Source: Rhodococcus coprophilus NBRC 100603
GTDB taxonomy: Bacteria > Actinomycetota > Actinomycetes > Mycobacteriales > Mycobacteriaceae
Assembly (NCBI RefSeq): GCF_001895045.1
Contig: NZ_BDAM01000002.1
Location: 1-64,000, forward strand
Length of the DNA: 64,000 bases
Direction: 5' to 3'
Positions 1-14,825 of the stretch are shown in pieces. The stretch's first letter is position 1, and every line of letters begins with the position of its first letter. The notes below the pieces were generated by a model, which saw only the letters and a program-made list of their open reading frames with translations, ran no database searches and was not told the DNA's origin. Both the position numbers and the translations under genes were made by a program.

Positions 1-40
1 TTTGCGTTTCGGACTTGTCCGCTTCCGCTCCGGGGCAACC
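1..40 (-). other. Partial pre-16S rRNA leader (start of an rRNA operon)
   Basis: Read on the minus strand, this edge contains GGTTGCCCCGGAGCGGAAGC, close to the stretch I remember just upstream of box A in actinobacterial pre-16S rRNA leaders. It follows a promoter-like pair (46-75) downstream of tyrS. The 16S gene itself would lie outside the window, so the call is an inference from the leader motif and the promoter. Confidence 0.5.
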
Positions 41-45
41 GTTCC

Positions 46-75
46 AACCTATCACCGTCGATCCGAGGAGCGCAA
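46..75 (-). promoter_or_regulatory. Candidate rRNA operon promoter
   Basis: On the minus strand TTGCGC (70-75) and TAGGTT (46-51) are separated by 18 bp, the spacing typical of mycobacterial and rhodococcal rrn promoters. It would fire into the leader at 1-40. It lies 184 bp beyond the tyrS stop codon, so it is an independent promoter rather than part of the tyrS unit. Confidence 0.45.
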
Positions 76-229
76 CTTGTGTGCTTCTTGGTCTTCGGGC
101 AGGTGCTCGAAGTGACTTACCCGAACACCAGTGAACTCCGTACCTTTCGGTCCGGGTCGGTGTCCGTGTCGCTCGAACGACGACAAAGTTACGCCGCCGC
201 TAACGAGCCGTCAAATCCGCTGGTCAACG

Positions 230-243
230 GCCCGAAAGCGGGC
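230..243 (-). terminator. Weak hairpin after tyrS
   Basis: GCCCG, a 4-nt loop, then CGGGC sits 15 bp beyond the tyrS stop. There is no T-tract, so it could be a weak terminator or chance in GC-rich DNA. The rest of 76-258 shows no gene. Confidence 0.3.
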
Positions 244-258
244 GGCGAACGTGCGGGG

Positions 259-1536
259 TCAGCCCCGATCGACGCGTACGCCGGCAAAGTTCCGCTTGCC
301 CCGGCGAATGACGAGCCACCTGCCGTGGAGCAGCTCGCCGTCGCCCGGTGTCCACTCTTCCGACGACACCCGAACGTTGTTGACCGAGGCGCCACCCTCC
401 TTCACCGTTCGGCGGGCTGCGCCCTTGCTCTCGCACAGACCCGTGGCGACGAGCAGGTCGACGATCGTGTCGGGCTCACCCGGGTGCAGATCCACCACCG
501 ACGCTTCGGTCAGGGCGGCGGCGAGCGTCGGCTCGTCGAGGTCGGCCAGTTCCCCGCGCCCGAAGAGGGCACGGCTCGCCAACTCGACGGCCGCGGTGTT
601 CGCCGCGCCGTGGACGAGCGTGGTCATCTCCGCGGCGAGTCGCTTCTGCGCCTCGCGCGCGTGCGGCCGTTCGACCGTTGCGGTCTCGAGTTCGGCCAGT
701 TCCTCGCGGTCGAGGAACGTGAACCAGCGCAGGTACTTCATGACATCTGCGTCCGCCGCGTTCACGAAGTACTGGTACCAGGCGTACGGGCTGGTCATCT
801 CCGGGTCGAGCCAGAGGCTTCCGCCGCCGGTCGACTTGCCGAACTTCTTGCCGTCGGACGACGTCACCAGGGGGACCGTCAACGCGTGAACCGACGCGCC
901 GTCGGTCCGGCGGTTGAGCTCGACGCCCGCGATGATGTTGCCCCACTGATCGGAGCCACCGACCTGGAGTGCACATCCGTAGTCGCGGCGAAGCTGCACG
1001 AAATCGTTCGCCTGCAGCAGCATGTAGCTGAACTCGGTGTAAGAGATGCCGTCGCCTTCGAGCCGTCGCTTGACGGTGTCGCGGGCGAGCATCACGTTCA
1101 CCGAGAAGTGCTTGCCGATGTCACGCAGGAAATCGACGGCGGTCAGCTGCCCCGTCCAGTCCAGGTTGTTCGCGACCACGGCACCGGTCGGCGACTCGTC
1201 GAAGTCCACGAAGCGCTCGAGTTGCCCGCGGATCCGCTGCGCCCAGTCGGCGACGGTGTCGGCGGAGTTCATCGTCCGCTCCCCCACATCCCGGGGATCG
1301 CCGATCATGCCGGTTGCGCCACCTGCGAGGACGATCGGGCGGTGCCCGGCCCGCTGGAACCGTTTGAGTGCGAGAAGCGGGACAAGGTGACCGGCGTGCA
1401 AGCTCGGTCCGGTCGGATCGAAGCCTGCGTACAGGGTGATCGGACCTGCGTCGAGATCGCGTCGGAGTGCATCGAGATCGGTCGATTGGGCAATGAGCCC
1501 GCGCCAGGTCAGTTCGTCGAGAATGTGCTCAGTCAC
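259..1536 (-). CDS. tyrS: Tyrosyl-tRNA synthetase
   Basis: A 425-residue class I synthetase that charges tRNA-Tyr in the cytoplasm, normal length for bacterial TyrRS. The HIGH-type signature appears as HAGH around residue 49 inside PSLHAGHLV. The KMSKS-type loop is KKFGKS near residue 234, and a C-terminal S4 RNA-binding domain ends the protein. The start is GTG at 1536: the open frame runs further upstream, but the extra residues are Arg/Gly-rich and overlap mpg. It lies 7 bp after the mpg stop, so the two are probably co-transcribed. An rRNA-type promoter follows. Confidence 0.96.
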   Translation of the reverse strand: MTEHILDELTWRGLIAQSTDLDALRRDLDAGPITLYAGFDPTGPSLHAGHLVPLLALKRFQRAGHRPIVLAGGATGMIGDPRDVGERTMNSADTVADWAQRIRGQLERFVDFDESPTGAVVANNLDWTGQLTAVDFLRDIGKHFSVNVMLARDTVKRRLEGDGISYTEFSYMLLQANDFVQLRRDYGCALQVGGSDQWGNIIAGVELNRRTDGASVHALTVPLVTSSDGKKFGKSTGGGSLWLDPEMTSPYAWYQYFVNAADADVMKYLRWFTFLDREELAELETATVERPHAREAQKRLAAEMTTLVHGAANTAAVELASRALFGRGELADLDEPTLAAALTEASVVDLHPGEPDTIVDLLVATGLCESKGAARRTVKEGGASVNNVRVSSEEWTPGDGELLHGRWLVIRRGKRNFAGVRVDRG

Positions 1537-1543
1537 CGCTCGA

Positions 1544-2170
1544 TCATCCCATTCGCGCTCGGAGCGCCGGCGCCCGTGGGCTCCGTCGATACGCCGAGAC
1601 CCCGGGTGAGCCGGGAATCCACCGACGCCACGGCCGGTCCGCGGCGACGCTGATCCCGACGCGCGGTCCGGAGGCAACGGCGACTTCAGGACGTTGCTCC
1701 GGGAGTTCCAGGCGTACCCGCGACTGCTCGGAGAACATGTCGAGACCGTTATCGGAGATATCCAATCCTAGTGCCGCGGCGAGGTTTCCGGGTCCGCGGG
1801 CAAGCTTGTCGGCCGGCATTCCCGGCGTTCGTCGCTGCCGGGCGCACTCCTCACCCTCCACGACTTCACCTCCGCGCAGCAATACCGCGGCGGCGACGCC
1901 GTCGGGTCCGACCGAGATGTTCGCGCACAGATGCAGGCCGTAGCTGCGGTAGACGTACAGGTGACCGGCTGGTCCGAACATCACGGCGTTGCGTGCGTTC
2001 GGCCCCCGATACGAGTGCGCCGAAGGATCCGGCCACGGACCGTCCTCCGGGCCGCCGTACGCCTCGACCTCCGTCAACCGGATTGCGACTTCACCGACGC
2101 GAACCACTGCGCCGAGCAGGGCGCAGGCAGCCTCGACCGGGTCGAGGGTTGCGAGGTCCTGCGCGCTCAT
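1544..2170 (-). CDS. mpg: DNA-3-methyladenine glycosylase (AAG/Mpg family)
   Basis: A 208-residue base-excision repair glycosylase that removes alkylated purines. Family landmarks are visible: EVEAYGG near residue 30, which carries the catalytic Glu; [13 protein letters not shown]; and [14 protein letters not shown], the base-flipping and binding segment. The length is typical. ATG at 2170 was chosen because an upstream extension would run through the Trm112-like gene. It sits 13 bp after that gene and 7 bp before tyrS, the same neighbours as Rv1688 and Rv1689 in M. tuberculosis. Confidence 0.93.
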   Translation of the reverse strand: MSAQDLATLDPVEAACALLGAVVRVGEVAIRLTEVEAYGGPEDGPWPDPSAHSYRGPNARNAVMFGPAGHLYVYRSYGLHLCANISVGPDGVAAAVLLRGGEVVEGEECARQRRTPGMPADKLARGPGNLAAALGLDISDNGLDMFSEQSRVRLELPEQRPEVAVASGPRVGISVAADRPWRRWIPGSPGVSAYRRSPRAPALRARMG

Positions 2171-2183
2171 ACCGGTCGGTTGG

Positions 2184-2405
2184 TCAGTCCTGGGTCCAGC
2201 CCGGGACGCCGCGCGCGACGTAGTCCTCATGCTCTGCGTCACCGACGGAGACCGCCTCGTCGATGAGCAGCACCGGGATGCCGTTCTCGATCGGGTAGGC
2301 GCGGCGCAGCCGGGGGTTGTAGAGAACCGTGTCGTCGACGAGAAGCAGCGGCCCCTTGTCCTCGGGGCAGGCAAGAATGTTCAACAGCGTGGGATCGACG
2401 GCCAC
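2184..2405 (-). CDS. Trm112-like / UPF0434 small protein
   Basis: A 73-residue protein with the Trm112p-like pattern: a hydrophobic start, LACPEDKGPLLL, then the conserved LRRAYPIENGIPVLL. Trm112 proteins act as activating partners of methyltransferases in other organisms. This copy has only one cysteine (CP), so the four-cysteine zinc site of classical members is absent. The start is GTG at 2405; an upstream in-frame ATG would overlap the lipase/ligase gene. It lies between that gene and mpg, as Rv1684 does in M. tuberculosis. Its function here is unknown. Confidence 0.85.
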   Translation of the reverse strand: MAVDPTLLNILACPEDKGPLLLVDDTVLYNPRLRRAYPIENGIPVLLIDEAVSVGDAEHEDYVARGVPGWTQD

Positions 2406-2446
2406 GGGGGTCCTTCCGACTTCGTACACAACGGAACCGGTCCAGC

Positions 2447-5434
2447 CTACCGCGCGGCGGGGGCCGCCCCGGTCGCGCCCGCTGTCCATCGTGCGGCGAC
2501 CGCCTTCGTGAATCTCCGGTATGTGCCGGTCTCCCGGTCCGCGTACCAGGAGCGGACGGTGGGAGTCGGCATGCCCCGTTCTCGCAGCGTGTCCGCAGCG
2601 GGACGGTACGACGGTCCGAGAGGGATCGACGGGACGATGTGGACCAGATCGGGTCGCTCACCTTCGGGAACGGTGTCGAGTGCGGCGGTGATCTCAGCGG
2701 CCGTCGGCGCCTTCTTGCCACGCAGAGTACATGCGGCGACCGCGATGTCGTCGTCTCCCAATGAAATTCCGTACGAGACCGCGAGGTCGATCCGCGGGAT
2801 CATCCCGAGCACGTCGATGACCGGCTGGGCGTACACCGGGCCGTGCGCGGTGACGACCACACTTCGTTTGTTGTCGAGAAGCCAGTAGTCGCCGTCCGCG
2901 TCGCGGCGGAACAGGTTCTCCGTCGGGACCCACACGTCTCCCGGTTCGAAGACTCCACGCATGACGTTGCCGAGCGCTTCGCTCGCCGCACCCGGTTTTC
3001 CGAGGAGAAGACCGACCTCGTCGTCCGCGCACGGGCGCACGAAGCCCCGCTCGTCCTCGACGAGACGCCCGGTGAGGGGGTCGTAGGCCGCGAGACATAC
3101 GGCAGCGCTGCCCGGCAGCGGGCGTCCCTTGGATCCGACTTTCGATCCGGACACGTTGGCGAGGATCACGTCGCCTTCGGCAGACGCGTAGAACTCCACC
3201 ACCCGCGCGGGGGCGAACCGTTCGAGCGTGCGCCACCACAGGCCGGGAGGCATGCCGGACCCGATGAACAACCGGACCGGGTGACTCGCGTCGATGTGCA
3301 GGGACTGAGAGTCGAGCACCTGCCGCATCATCGACCACGTGTAGGTGACTACGGTGACGCCGTACCGATGGATCTCTTCTCCGAACTTCGCCGGGTTCAG
3401 TCCGTTCGACAGCGCGATCCGCGACCCGCCGGCGAGCGCGCCGCCGAAACTGACGAGCAGACCCGACGAGTGGTGCAGCGGAGCGAGGCAGTACATGGTG
3501 TCGCCTCGTCCCAGCGACGCTGCCGTGGCGGTACCGAATGCAGACAGCGCCCAGCGGTAGTTGGTGATCCGCTTGATTTCGAGCGTCGGTCCACCGCCCA
3601 CGAAAAGGATGAATGCCAGTTCGCGGGCGAGACCGGGGTCGGGGACGTACCACCCCGGCAACTGGACATCGGAGATGTCGATGCGTTCGAGGTCTACGAC
3701 GTCGGCGCCCGGAGCGACGTCGAGGTCGCGGACGTCGCCGCCCCCGAGCACGAGGACGGGCAGATCGGTCGCGACGGCGAGGTCGAGATTCTCGGGATCG
3801 GCGACGAGTTTCTCCACGCCTCCGAGCCGCGCGGCGGCGACCGCGTCCGGGCCCGGCGGGATCAGCACCGACACCGCTCCGAGCCTCGAGATCGCCGCCA
3901 CCGCCGCCATTGCGCTCGGCCGGACGTTCATGAGCACCCCGACATGCATGGCGGGCCGGACGCCGTTGTCGACGAGACCGAGCACGATGTTGTCGATGCG
4001 GCGGTTGACCGCTTCGTAGGTGTAGACCCGGTCTTCGAAGATGAAGCACTCGCGTTGGGGTGCCCTGCGGCCCTGTTCCGCGAGGAGGCTTCCGACCGAG
4101 ACGCGGGTGCGGGGCTGGATCTGGCCGAGGCGCGCGAGCCGCGGGAGCGCCCGCGCGGCTTCGCCGGACAGGTCGCGGGCACCGCGCACCGCGCCGGTGG
4201 CGACCTCGGCGATCCCCTTGCCGATATCGGCGCCCACGTCGGCGAGCGTGGCGACGGTGTGCGCCACGCGGCTACTGATGGAGACGCCGGTGTCCCCGAC
4301 GCCGTCGGGGTCGGGTGCGGCCATCGGAGTGACCCCGACCGGCCTGTCCCCCATCCCTTCCCTCCACTGCACCCATTCGCTCGTGGCGGGCCAGGTCTGT
4401 TGCGCTGCAACGGATCCGACGACGAGCCCGAAGTGGCCCGCGCGCAGGGAGTACTCGTACACCTCAGCGCGCGGTGCTGCCTTGCGGACGCCGCGGACGG
4501 CGAGCGGCTGGCCGATGTCGTCGACCTCCCCGAGGAACGCGAGGATGGGACAGGTGATCTCCGCGATTGTCACGGCTTTGTCGTTGATCACGAAGCCGCC
4601 GCTGACCATCCGGTTGTGGGCGACGAACTGGCGCAGCAGGTCGGCGACGGCGGGACCGGACCACGCGACCCAGCCTTCGGTGTCGAGGAACCGGCGCTGC
4701 GGCTCCCGCGGCAGCAGGGCTTCGCGGTCGTGGAGTTGACGGAGGAAGTCGATGCGCGACCGCACCGTCTTGACCGGATCGAGGAACTGGAATCCGGTGC
4801 GCGCCATCCAGCCTGTGATCGCGAGACGGTTGAAGACGTGATCGGCGAGGAAGTCCGCCGACAGCGTCGCCACGGTTTCGGGGATACCGAAGGGCAGTGC
4901 GGCGAGCGTGTCGACGGGACTGCCGAAGGTGATGAGGCTGGCGATGTTGCGACTGCGGCGATAGGCGGCGGCCTGATAGCAGAACATGCCGCCCTGGGAA
5001 TACCCACCGAGGTGTACGTCGCGTGCGGTGTAGGCGTGTATCCGGTCGACGATCTCGTCGAGGGCGAGGATGTGGTCGGTGAGGGTGCGGTCCCACCCGC
5101 CTTCTTCTTTGTCCGGTGATCCGAAGTCCACCACCCACGGATCGAGCCCGGCGGCGTGGAGGATGCCCACCGCCCCGCGGTCGCGCGTGACGTCGTAGAC
5201 ATCGGCGGACATCATCATCGGCGGCACCAGCACCACCGGAGGTCCGGACGCGGCGGTGTCCGAGTCGGGGTAGTAACGCCGGAGGCGGTACATCCCGGAG
5301 CGTTCCACGACCTGATAGGGCGAGGACGACGAGTCCGGTTCGAGCCCCCCGAACCGGATCACTTCGAGACCGTTCTGGGCCGTCGCGATCAGGCGACGCA
5401 TCGGCCCGGTCACCGCTCTACTGTCCAGTCCCAC
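2447..5434 (-). CDS. Bifunctional lipase / long-chain acyl-CoA synthetase (Rv1683-like)
   Basis: A 995-residue two-domain protein. The N-terminal third is an alpha/beta hydrolase of the PHA-synthase/lipase type with nucleophile elbow GGYSQGG near residue 145. The C-terminal part (about 430-970) is an AMP-binding acyl-activating domain with FYASAEGD and later GDVWVPTENLFRR and GDYWLLDNKRS. The phosphate loop is unusual: FVGGGPTLEIKRI instead of a Ser/Thr/Gly-rich loop ending in Pro-Lys. The M. bovis BCG counterpart (BCG1721) has been reported on lipid droplets and linked to triacylglycerol turnover; the same role here is an inference. GTG at 5434 was chosen because GGAGGGAAG lies just upstream; the open frame extends 21 codons further. 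Confidence 0.85.
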   Translation of the reverse strand: MGLDSRAVTGPMRRLIATAQNGLEVIRFGGLEPDSSSSPYQVVERSGMYRLRRYYPDSDTAASGPPVVLVPPMMMSADVYDVTRDRGAVGILHAAGLDPWVVDFGSPDKEEGGWDRTLTDHILALDEIVDRIHAYTARDVHLGGYSQGGMFCYQAAAYRRSRNIASLITFGSPVDTLAALPFGIPETVATLSADFLADHVFNRLAITGWMARTGFQFLDPVKTVRSRIDFLRQLHDREALLPREPQRRFLDTEGWVAWSGPAVADLLRQFVAHNRMVSGGFVINDKAVTIAEITCPILAFLGEVDDIGQPLAVRGVRKAAPRAEVYEYSLRAGHFGLVVGSVAAQQTWPATSEWVQWREGMGDRPVGVTPMAAPDPDGVGDTGVSISSRVAHTVATLADVGADIGKGIAEVATGAVRGARDLSGEAARALPRLARLGQIQPRTRVSVGSLLAEQGRRAPQRECFIFEDRVYTYEAVNRRIDNIVLGLVDNGVRPAMHVGVLMNVRPSAMAAVAAISRLGAVSVLIPPGPDAVAAARLGGVEKLVADPENLDLAVATDLPVLVLGGGDVRDLDVAPGADVVDLERIDISDVQLPGWYVPDPGLARELAFILFVGGGPTLEIKRITNYRWALSAFGTATAASLGRGDTMYCLAPLHHSSGLLVSFGGALAGGSRIALSNGLNPAKFGEEIHRYGVTVVTYTWSMMRQVLDSQSLHIDASHPVRLFIGSGMPPGLWWRTLERFAPARVVEFYASAEGDVILANVSGSKVGSKGRPLPGSAAVCLAAYDPLTGRLVEDERGFVRPCADDEVGLLLGKPGAASEALGNVMRGVFEPGDVWVPTENLFRRDADGDYWLLDNKRSVVVTAHGPVYAQPVIDVLGMIPRIDLAVSYGISLGDDDIAVAACTLRGKKAPTAAEITAALDTVPEGERPDLVHIVPSIPLGPSYRPAADTLRERGMPTPTVRSWYADRETGTYRRFTKAVAARWTAGATGAAPAAR

Positions 5435-5508
5435 GATCGCTTCCCTCCACGACGCAATGTCCCCGGTACATGATGGGTGTACGCGTAAGCCTGCCACATC
5501 CGCGATCC

Positions 5509-5540
5509 GGTCCCGGGCAATTCGGACGCTGCCCGGGACC
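5509..5540 (-). terminator. Terminator hairpin of the arginine operon
   Basis: GGTCCCGGGCA (5509-5519) and TGCCCGGGACC (5530-5540) form a perfect 11-bp stem with a 10-nt loop, 47 bp beyond the argH stop. No T-run follows, as is common in actinomycetes. It separates the arg operon from the lipase/ligase gene. Confidence 0.6.
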
Positions 5541-5587
5541 GCGACGAGGAGATGACGGGCGACCGCCGTCGACCTACGCCGGTCGTA

Positions 5588-8211
<2,624 letters not shown>

Positions 8212-8258
8212 TGTCTTGTGCTCCTTCTTTTCTTCGTTTACGTCTAGATCTTGATGGG

Positions 8259-8774
8259 TCAGGCCAGTGATTCGAACAGGGCGGCCAGTTCGGCCCCTGT
8301 CATCGGTTCCCGGGCGATCACCGCGATGGTGTCGTCCCCGGCGATCGTGCCGACCACCTCAGGTAATGATGCCCGATCGAGTGCGCTGGCCAGATAGTGC
8401 GCCGCCCCCGGCGGGGTGCGGAGCACCGCGATGTTGCCGCTGGCGTCGGTGGAGACGAGCAGCTCACCGAGCAGCCGGGAGAGCCGATCTGTTCCGCCGG
8501 TCACTCCGCGGACGGGGCTGCCGTCCTCCGGCACGATGTACACGCCCGCTCCCCCGTCTGCGCCGCGCAGTTTGACGGCACCGAGTTCTTCGAGGTCACG
8601 GGACAGTGTGGCGGTGGAGACCTCGATGCCTTCGGCGGCGAGCAGTGTCGCGAGCTCGGTGTGGCTGCGCACCGCGCGGGTCGCCAGGAGCGCGGTGATG
8701 CGCGCCTGCCGTGCCGCCCGGGTGGGGGCGGCGCCGCCGACCCGTTCGGGAGCTCCCTGCGCGGTGGTGTCCAC
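8259..8774 (-). CDS. argR: Arginine repressor
   Basis: A 171-residue hexameric repressor that binds ARG boxes when arginine is plentiful. The N-terminal winged helix includes SHTELATLL and [13 protein letters not shown], the recognition part with the conserved Ser-Arg. The C-terminal arginine-binding and oligomerisation domain ends with [16 protein letters not shown] at 8774 starts 2 bp after the argF stop. The operon thus encodes its own repressor; the likely target is the inverted repeat at 14239-14263 before argC. The N-terminus carries about 20 extra Ala/Arg-rich residues ahead of the fold. Confidence 0.95.
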   Translation of the reverse strand: MDTTAQGAPERVGGAAPTRAARQARITALLATRAVRSHTELATLLAAEGIEVSTATLSRDLEELGAVKLRGADGGAGVYIVPEDGSPVRGVTGGTDRLSRLLGELLVSTDASGNIAVLRTPPGAAHYLASALDRASLPEVVGTIAGDDTIAVIAREPMTGAELAALFESLA

Positions 8775-8776
8775 GG

Positions 8777-9712
<936 letters not shown>

Positions 9713-10900
9713 TCAGTTCCCTTCGCGGACGGCGGTATCCAGGATGGCGGGCAGTGCGGCGACGAAGCTCTCGGCCTGACTCTCGGTGAGGACGAGGGGC
9801 GGCGCGAGCCGGATCACGTCGGGTGCCGGGGCGTTGACGAGGAATCCGGCATCGCGAGCGGCGGTTTCGACGGCGGCGGATTTCGCGTCGGTGAGCACCA
9901 CGCCGAGCAGCAGGCCCGAGCCCCTCACGTGCGAGACGAGGGGATGCCCGAGCGACTCGATGCCGGTGCTCAGGGTCTTGCCGACGGCATTGACGTGGTC
10001 GAGCAGGTTCTGCTCGTCGATGGTGCGCAGTACGGCGAGAGCCGCGGCGGCGCACACCGGGTTGCCCCCGAACGTCGTCCCGTGTTTGCCGGGCTGGAAC
10101 AGGTCGGCGGCCGGTCCTGTGGCGAGGACGGCGCCGATGGGCAGGCCGCCACCGAGCCCCTTGGCGAGGGTCATCACGTCGGGGACGACACCGACTGCCT
10201 GGTGGGCGAAGAAGGTGCCGGTGCGGGCGATGCCGGTCTGGACTTCGTCGAGCACGAGGAGCGCTCCGCGTTCGCGGGTGATGCGACGAGCTTCGGCGAG
10301 GTATCCCTCCGGCGGTACGACGACCCCGGACTCCCCCATGATGGGTTCGAGGAACACGGCGGCGGTGTCCTCGTCGACCGCCGCGTCGAGGGCGGCGATG
10401 TCGCCGTAGGGAACGAACTCGACGCCGGGCGGCATCGGCTCGAACGGCGCTCGCTTGTCGGGCTGGCCGGTGAGGGCGAGAGCTCCCATGGTGCGGCCGT
10501 GGAATGCCTTCTCGCAGGCGATGATCTTCGGTCGTCCGGTGAGGCGTGCGATCTTGAAGGCCGCTTCGTTGGCTTCGGTGCCGGAGTTGCAGAAGAACGC
10601 GCGTCCGGGCTGCCCGAAGTGCCCGAGCAGTTGCTCCGCGAGTTCCACGACGGGCGCGGAGGCATAGAGGTTGGAGACGTGGCCGAGCTGCCCCAGTTGA
10701 GCGGTGACTGCCTCGAGAATCGCGGGATGCCGATGGCCGAGGCTGTTGACCGCGATGCCGCCGAGCAGGTCCAGGTACTGCATGCCGTCGGCGTCGGTGA
10801 CGACCGCACCGTCACCGGCGACGAGCGCCAGTTTCGGTACGCCGTAGTTGTTCATGAGCGAGCCTGCCCAGCGTTGCTGCAGCTCGGACGTGCCGGTCAT
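9713..10900 (-). CDS. argD: Acetylornithine aminotransferase
   Basis: A 395-residue class III PLP aminotransferase that makes N-acetylornithine. The PLP-lysine region reads [15 protein letters not shown] near residue 240, preceded by [15 protein letters not shown], whose Asp contacts the PLP ring nitrogen. [13 protein letters not shown] and HGRTMGAL are also typical. The ATG at 10900 overlaps the argB stop by 4 bp (ATGA), so the two are translationally coupled. A longer upstream frame is a shadow of argB. Confidence 0.96.
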   Translation of the reverse strand: MTGTSELQQRWAGSLMNNYGVPKLALVAGDGAVVTDADGMQYLDLLGGIAVNSLGHRHPAILEAVTAQLGQLGHVSNLYASAPVVELAEQLLGHFGQPGRAFFCNSGTEANEAAFKIARLTGRPKIIACEKAFHGRTMGALALTGQPDKRAPFEPMPPGVEFVPYGDIAALDAAVDEDTAAVFLEPIMGESGVVVPPEGYLAEARRITRERGALLVLDEVQTGIARTGTFFAHQAVGVVPDVMTLAKGLGGGLPIGAVLATGPAADLFQPGKHGTTFGGNPVCAAAALAVLRTIDEQNLLDHVNAVGKTLSTGIESLGHPLVSHVRGSGLLLGVVLTDAKSAAVETAARDAGFLVNAPAPDVIRLAPPLVLTESQAESFVAALPAILDTAVREGN

Positions 10901-11894
10901 GCGTTTCCTTCCGTGGCGGGGAGCACCGTCGAGGGGTGTGAGGAAGTCTCCTGGGCCGGGGTGACCATCGTGCCGATGCCTTCCTCGGTGAACAGTTCGA
11001 GGAGCACCGAATGCGGTTGGCGTCCGTCGATCACATGGGCGCTGGGCACCCCGCCTTCCACGGCTCGCAGGCACGCTTCCATCTTCGGGACCATCCCGGA
11101 GTCGAGGGAGGGCAGCAGTTTCGCGAGCGTGTCGGTGTCGATGGCGGAGGTCAGCGACGAGCGGTCGGGCCAGTTCGTGTACAGCCCCTCCACGTCGGTG
11201 AGCACCACGAGCTTCTCGGCGCCGAGCGCTTCGGCGAGCGCGGCGGCAGCGGTGTCGGCGTTGATGTTGTGGACGACGCCGTCGATGTCGGGCGCGATGG
11301 TCGACACCACGGGGATGCGGCCGGCTGCGACCAGGTCGAGCACTGCGGCGGGGTCGACGGTGGTGACGTCGCCGACGAGGCCGATGTCGGTGTCGGCGCC
11401 CTCCACGACGACGGTGCGACGGGTCGCGGTGAACAACTGCGCGTCCTCACCCGAGATCCCCACGGCGTAGGGGCCGTGCGCGTTGATCAGGCCGACGAGT
11501 TCGCGGCCGACCTGGCCGAACAGCACCATCCGCACGATGTCCATGACTTCGGGAGTGGTGACGCGGAAACCGCCCCGGAATTCGCCTTCCATCCCCAGCC
11601 GCCGGAGCATCGCGTTGATCTGCGGGCCGCCGCCGTGCACGACCACCGGGTGGATGCCGACGGTGCGGAGGAACGCCATATCGGCCGCGAAGGCCGTTTT
11701 CAGTTCGTCGTCGATCATGGCGTTGCCGCCGTACTTCACCACGACGATCTTGTCGCGGAACTTCTGCAGCCACGGCAGTGCTTCGGCGAGGACGAATGCC
11801 TTCTGGTGTGCGGTCAGGCTCGCGATGGGGTCTGTGGCGATGGGCTCTGGGGCGATGGGCTCTGGGGTCATGCCGTCTCCGGTCGCAGGGGCGG

Positions 11895-11898
<4 letters not shown>
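10897..11898 (-). CDS. argB: Acetylglutamate kinase
   Basis: A 333-residue amino-acid kinase that phosphorylates N-acetylglutamate, the usual arginine-feedback point. Nucleotide and substrate loops VVKYGGNAM and [10 protein letters not shown] are near residues 52 and 88. The start is ATG at 11898, overlapping the argJ stop by 4 bp. About 27 residues precede the kinase fold, including [10 protein letters not shown] and DPIAS, encoded by a 15-bp tandem repeat. ATG codon 10 of this frame is an alternative start just before that repeat. Confidence 0.96.
11821..11865 (-). repeat. argB: 15-bp tandem repeat inside the argB 5' end
   Basis: Three 15-bp units, two identical (11836-11850 and 11851-11865) and one diverged (11821-11835), encode the pentapeptides [10 protein letters not shown] and DPIAS ahead of the kinase domain. 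The array keeps frame, so copy-number change would only lengthen or shorten the N-terminal tail. Confidence 0.8.
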
Positions 11899-14269
<2,371 letters not shown>

Positions 14270-14280
14270 CGAGCGGTAGG

Positions 14281-14697
14281 TCACTCCGGGCGCAGCGACC
14301 GCCGGATCTCCGCGAGTTTGTCGGCCGCGGCCGCCTGCCGCGCCTCGTACTCGTCTTCGAGACTCCGGCCGGACACGCTTTCCCGGGCCAGTTCCTCCGC
14401 ACCGATCGCCGTGGCCGACCGGTGCTCGATCTTCTCCCGCACCGAGTCCAGCGTGGGCACACCGTCGCGGGTGTATCCGGTGATCTCCTCGATCGTCGGC
14501 GCCCGGACCCCCGAACCGGCAGGACCGGGCTCGGTCGCCGGTTCCGGCTCGGTCGGCGGCACATCCGGGATGGCCGGTCCCGGCGGCACGTCGGGCACCG
14601 TGGGTGTCCCCGGTTCGGCCGGGGTGACGTCCGGCGCGGGCTCGTCCGGTGCCTCGGGCTCCGGTATGCGGCCGTGGTTCCGCTCGTCGGTACTCAT
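14281..14697 (-). CDS. Hypothetical protein, Pro/Glu-rich N-terminus with charged helical C-terminus
   Basis: A 138-residue protein not recognised by name. Residues 1-65 are rich in Pro, Glu, Asp and Thr and should be disordered. Residues 66-138 are compact and charged (GVPTLDSVREKIEHR, then LEDEYEARQAAAADKLAEIRRSL) and look helical. I recall similar C-terminal segments in rhodococcal hypothetical proteins. No signal peptide or membrane segment. It is between pheT and argC on the same strand. ATG at 14697 was taken as start; no strong ribosome-binding site precedes it. Confidence 0.7.
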   Translation of the reverse strand: MSTDERNHGRIPEPEAPDEPAPDVTPAEPGTPTVPDVPPGPAIPDVPPTEPEPATEPGPAGSGVRAPTIEEITGYTRDGVPTLDSVREKIEHRSATAIGAEELARESVSGRSLEDEYEARQAAAADKLAEIRRSLRPE

Positions 14698-14777
14698 ATC
14701 TCCAGGTTACGTGCCACCGGCATCCGCGGGAGGTGACGTCCGGCAACCTGGGACGACACCCCCGGCGGCAGTGCTCT

Positions 14778-14825
14778 CAGTGACGACGACCTCGGTGACG
14801 ACGACGACCTCAGCGACGACGACTT
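14778..14825. repeat. Imperfect 15/18-bp tandem repeat between pheT and the small gene
   Basis: Three units (14778-14792, 14793-14810, 14811-14825), all built on GACGACGAC cores flanked by CAG/CGG and CCT/CTT, fill the end of the pheT-to-hypothetical gap and touch the pheT stop codon. The unit pattern points to slippage; no function is evident. Confidence 0.7.

Noticed and set aside
2843-5119. A 758-codon plus-strand open frame opposite the lipase/ligase gene
   Set aside because: It is the antisense shadow of a clearly recognised protein; GC-rich codons leave few stops on the other strand. The product is Arg/Asp/Gly-rich with no family features.
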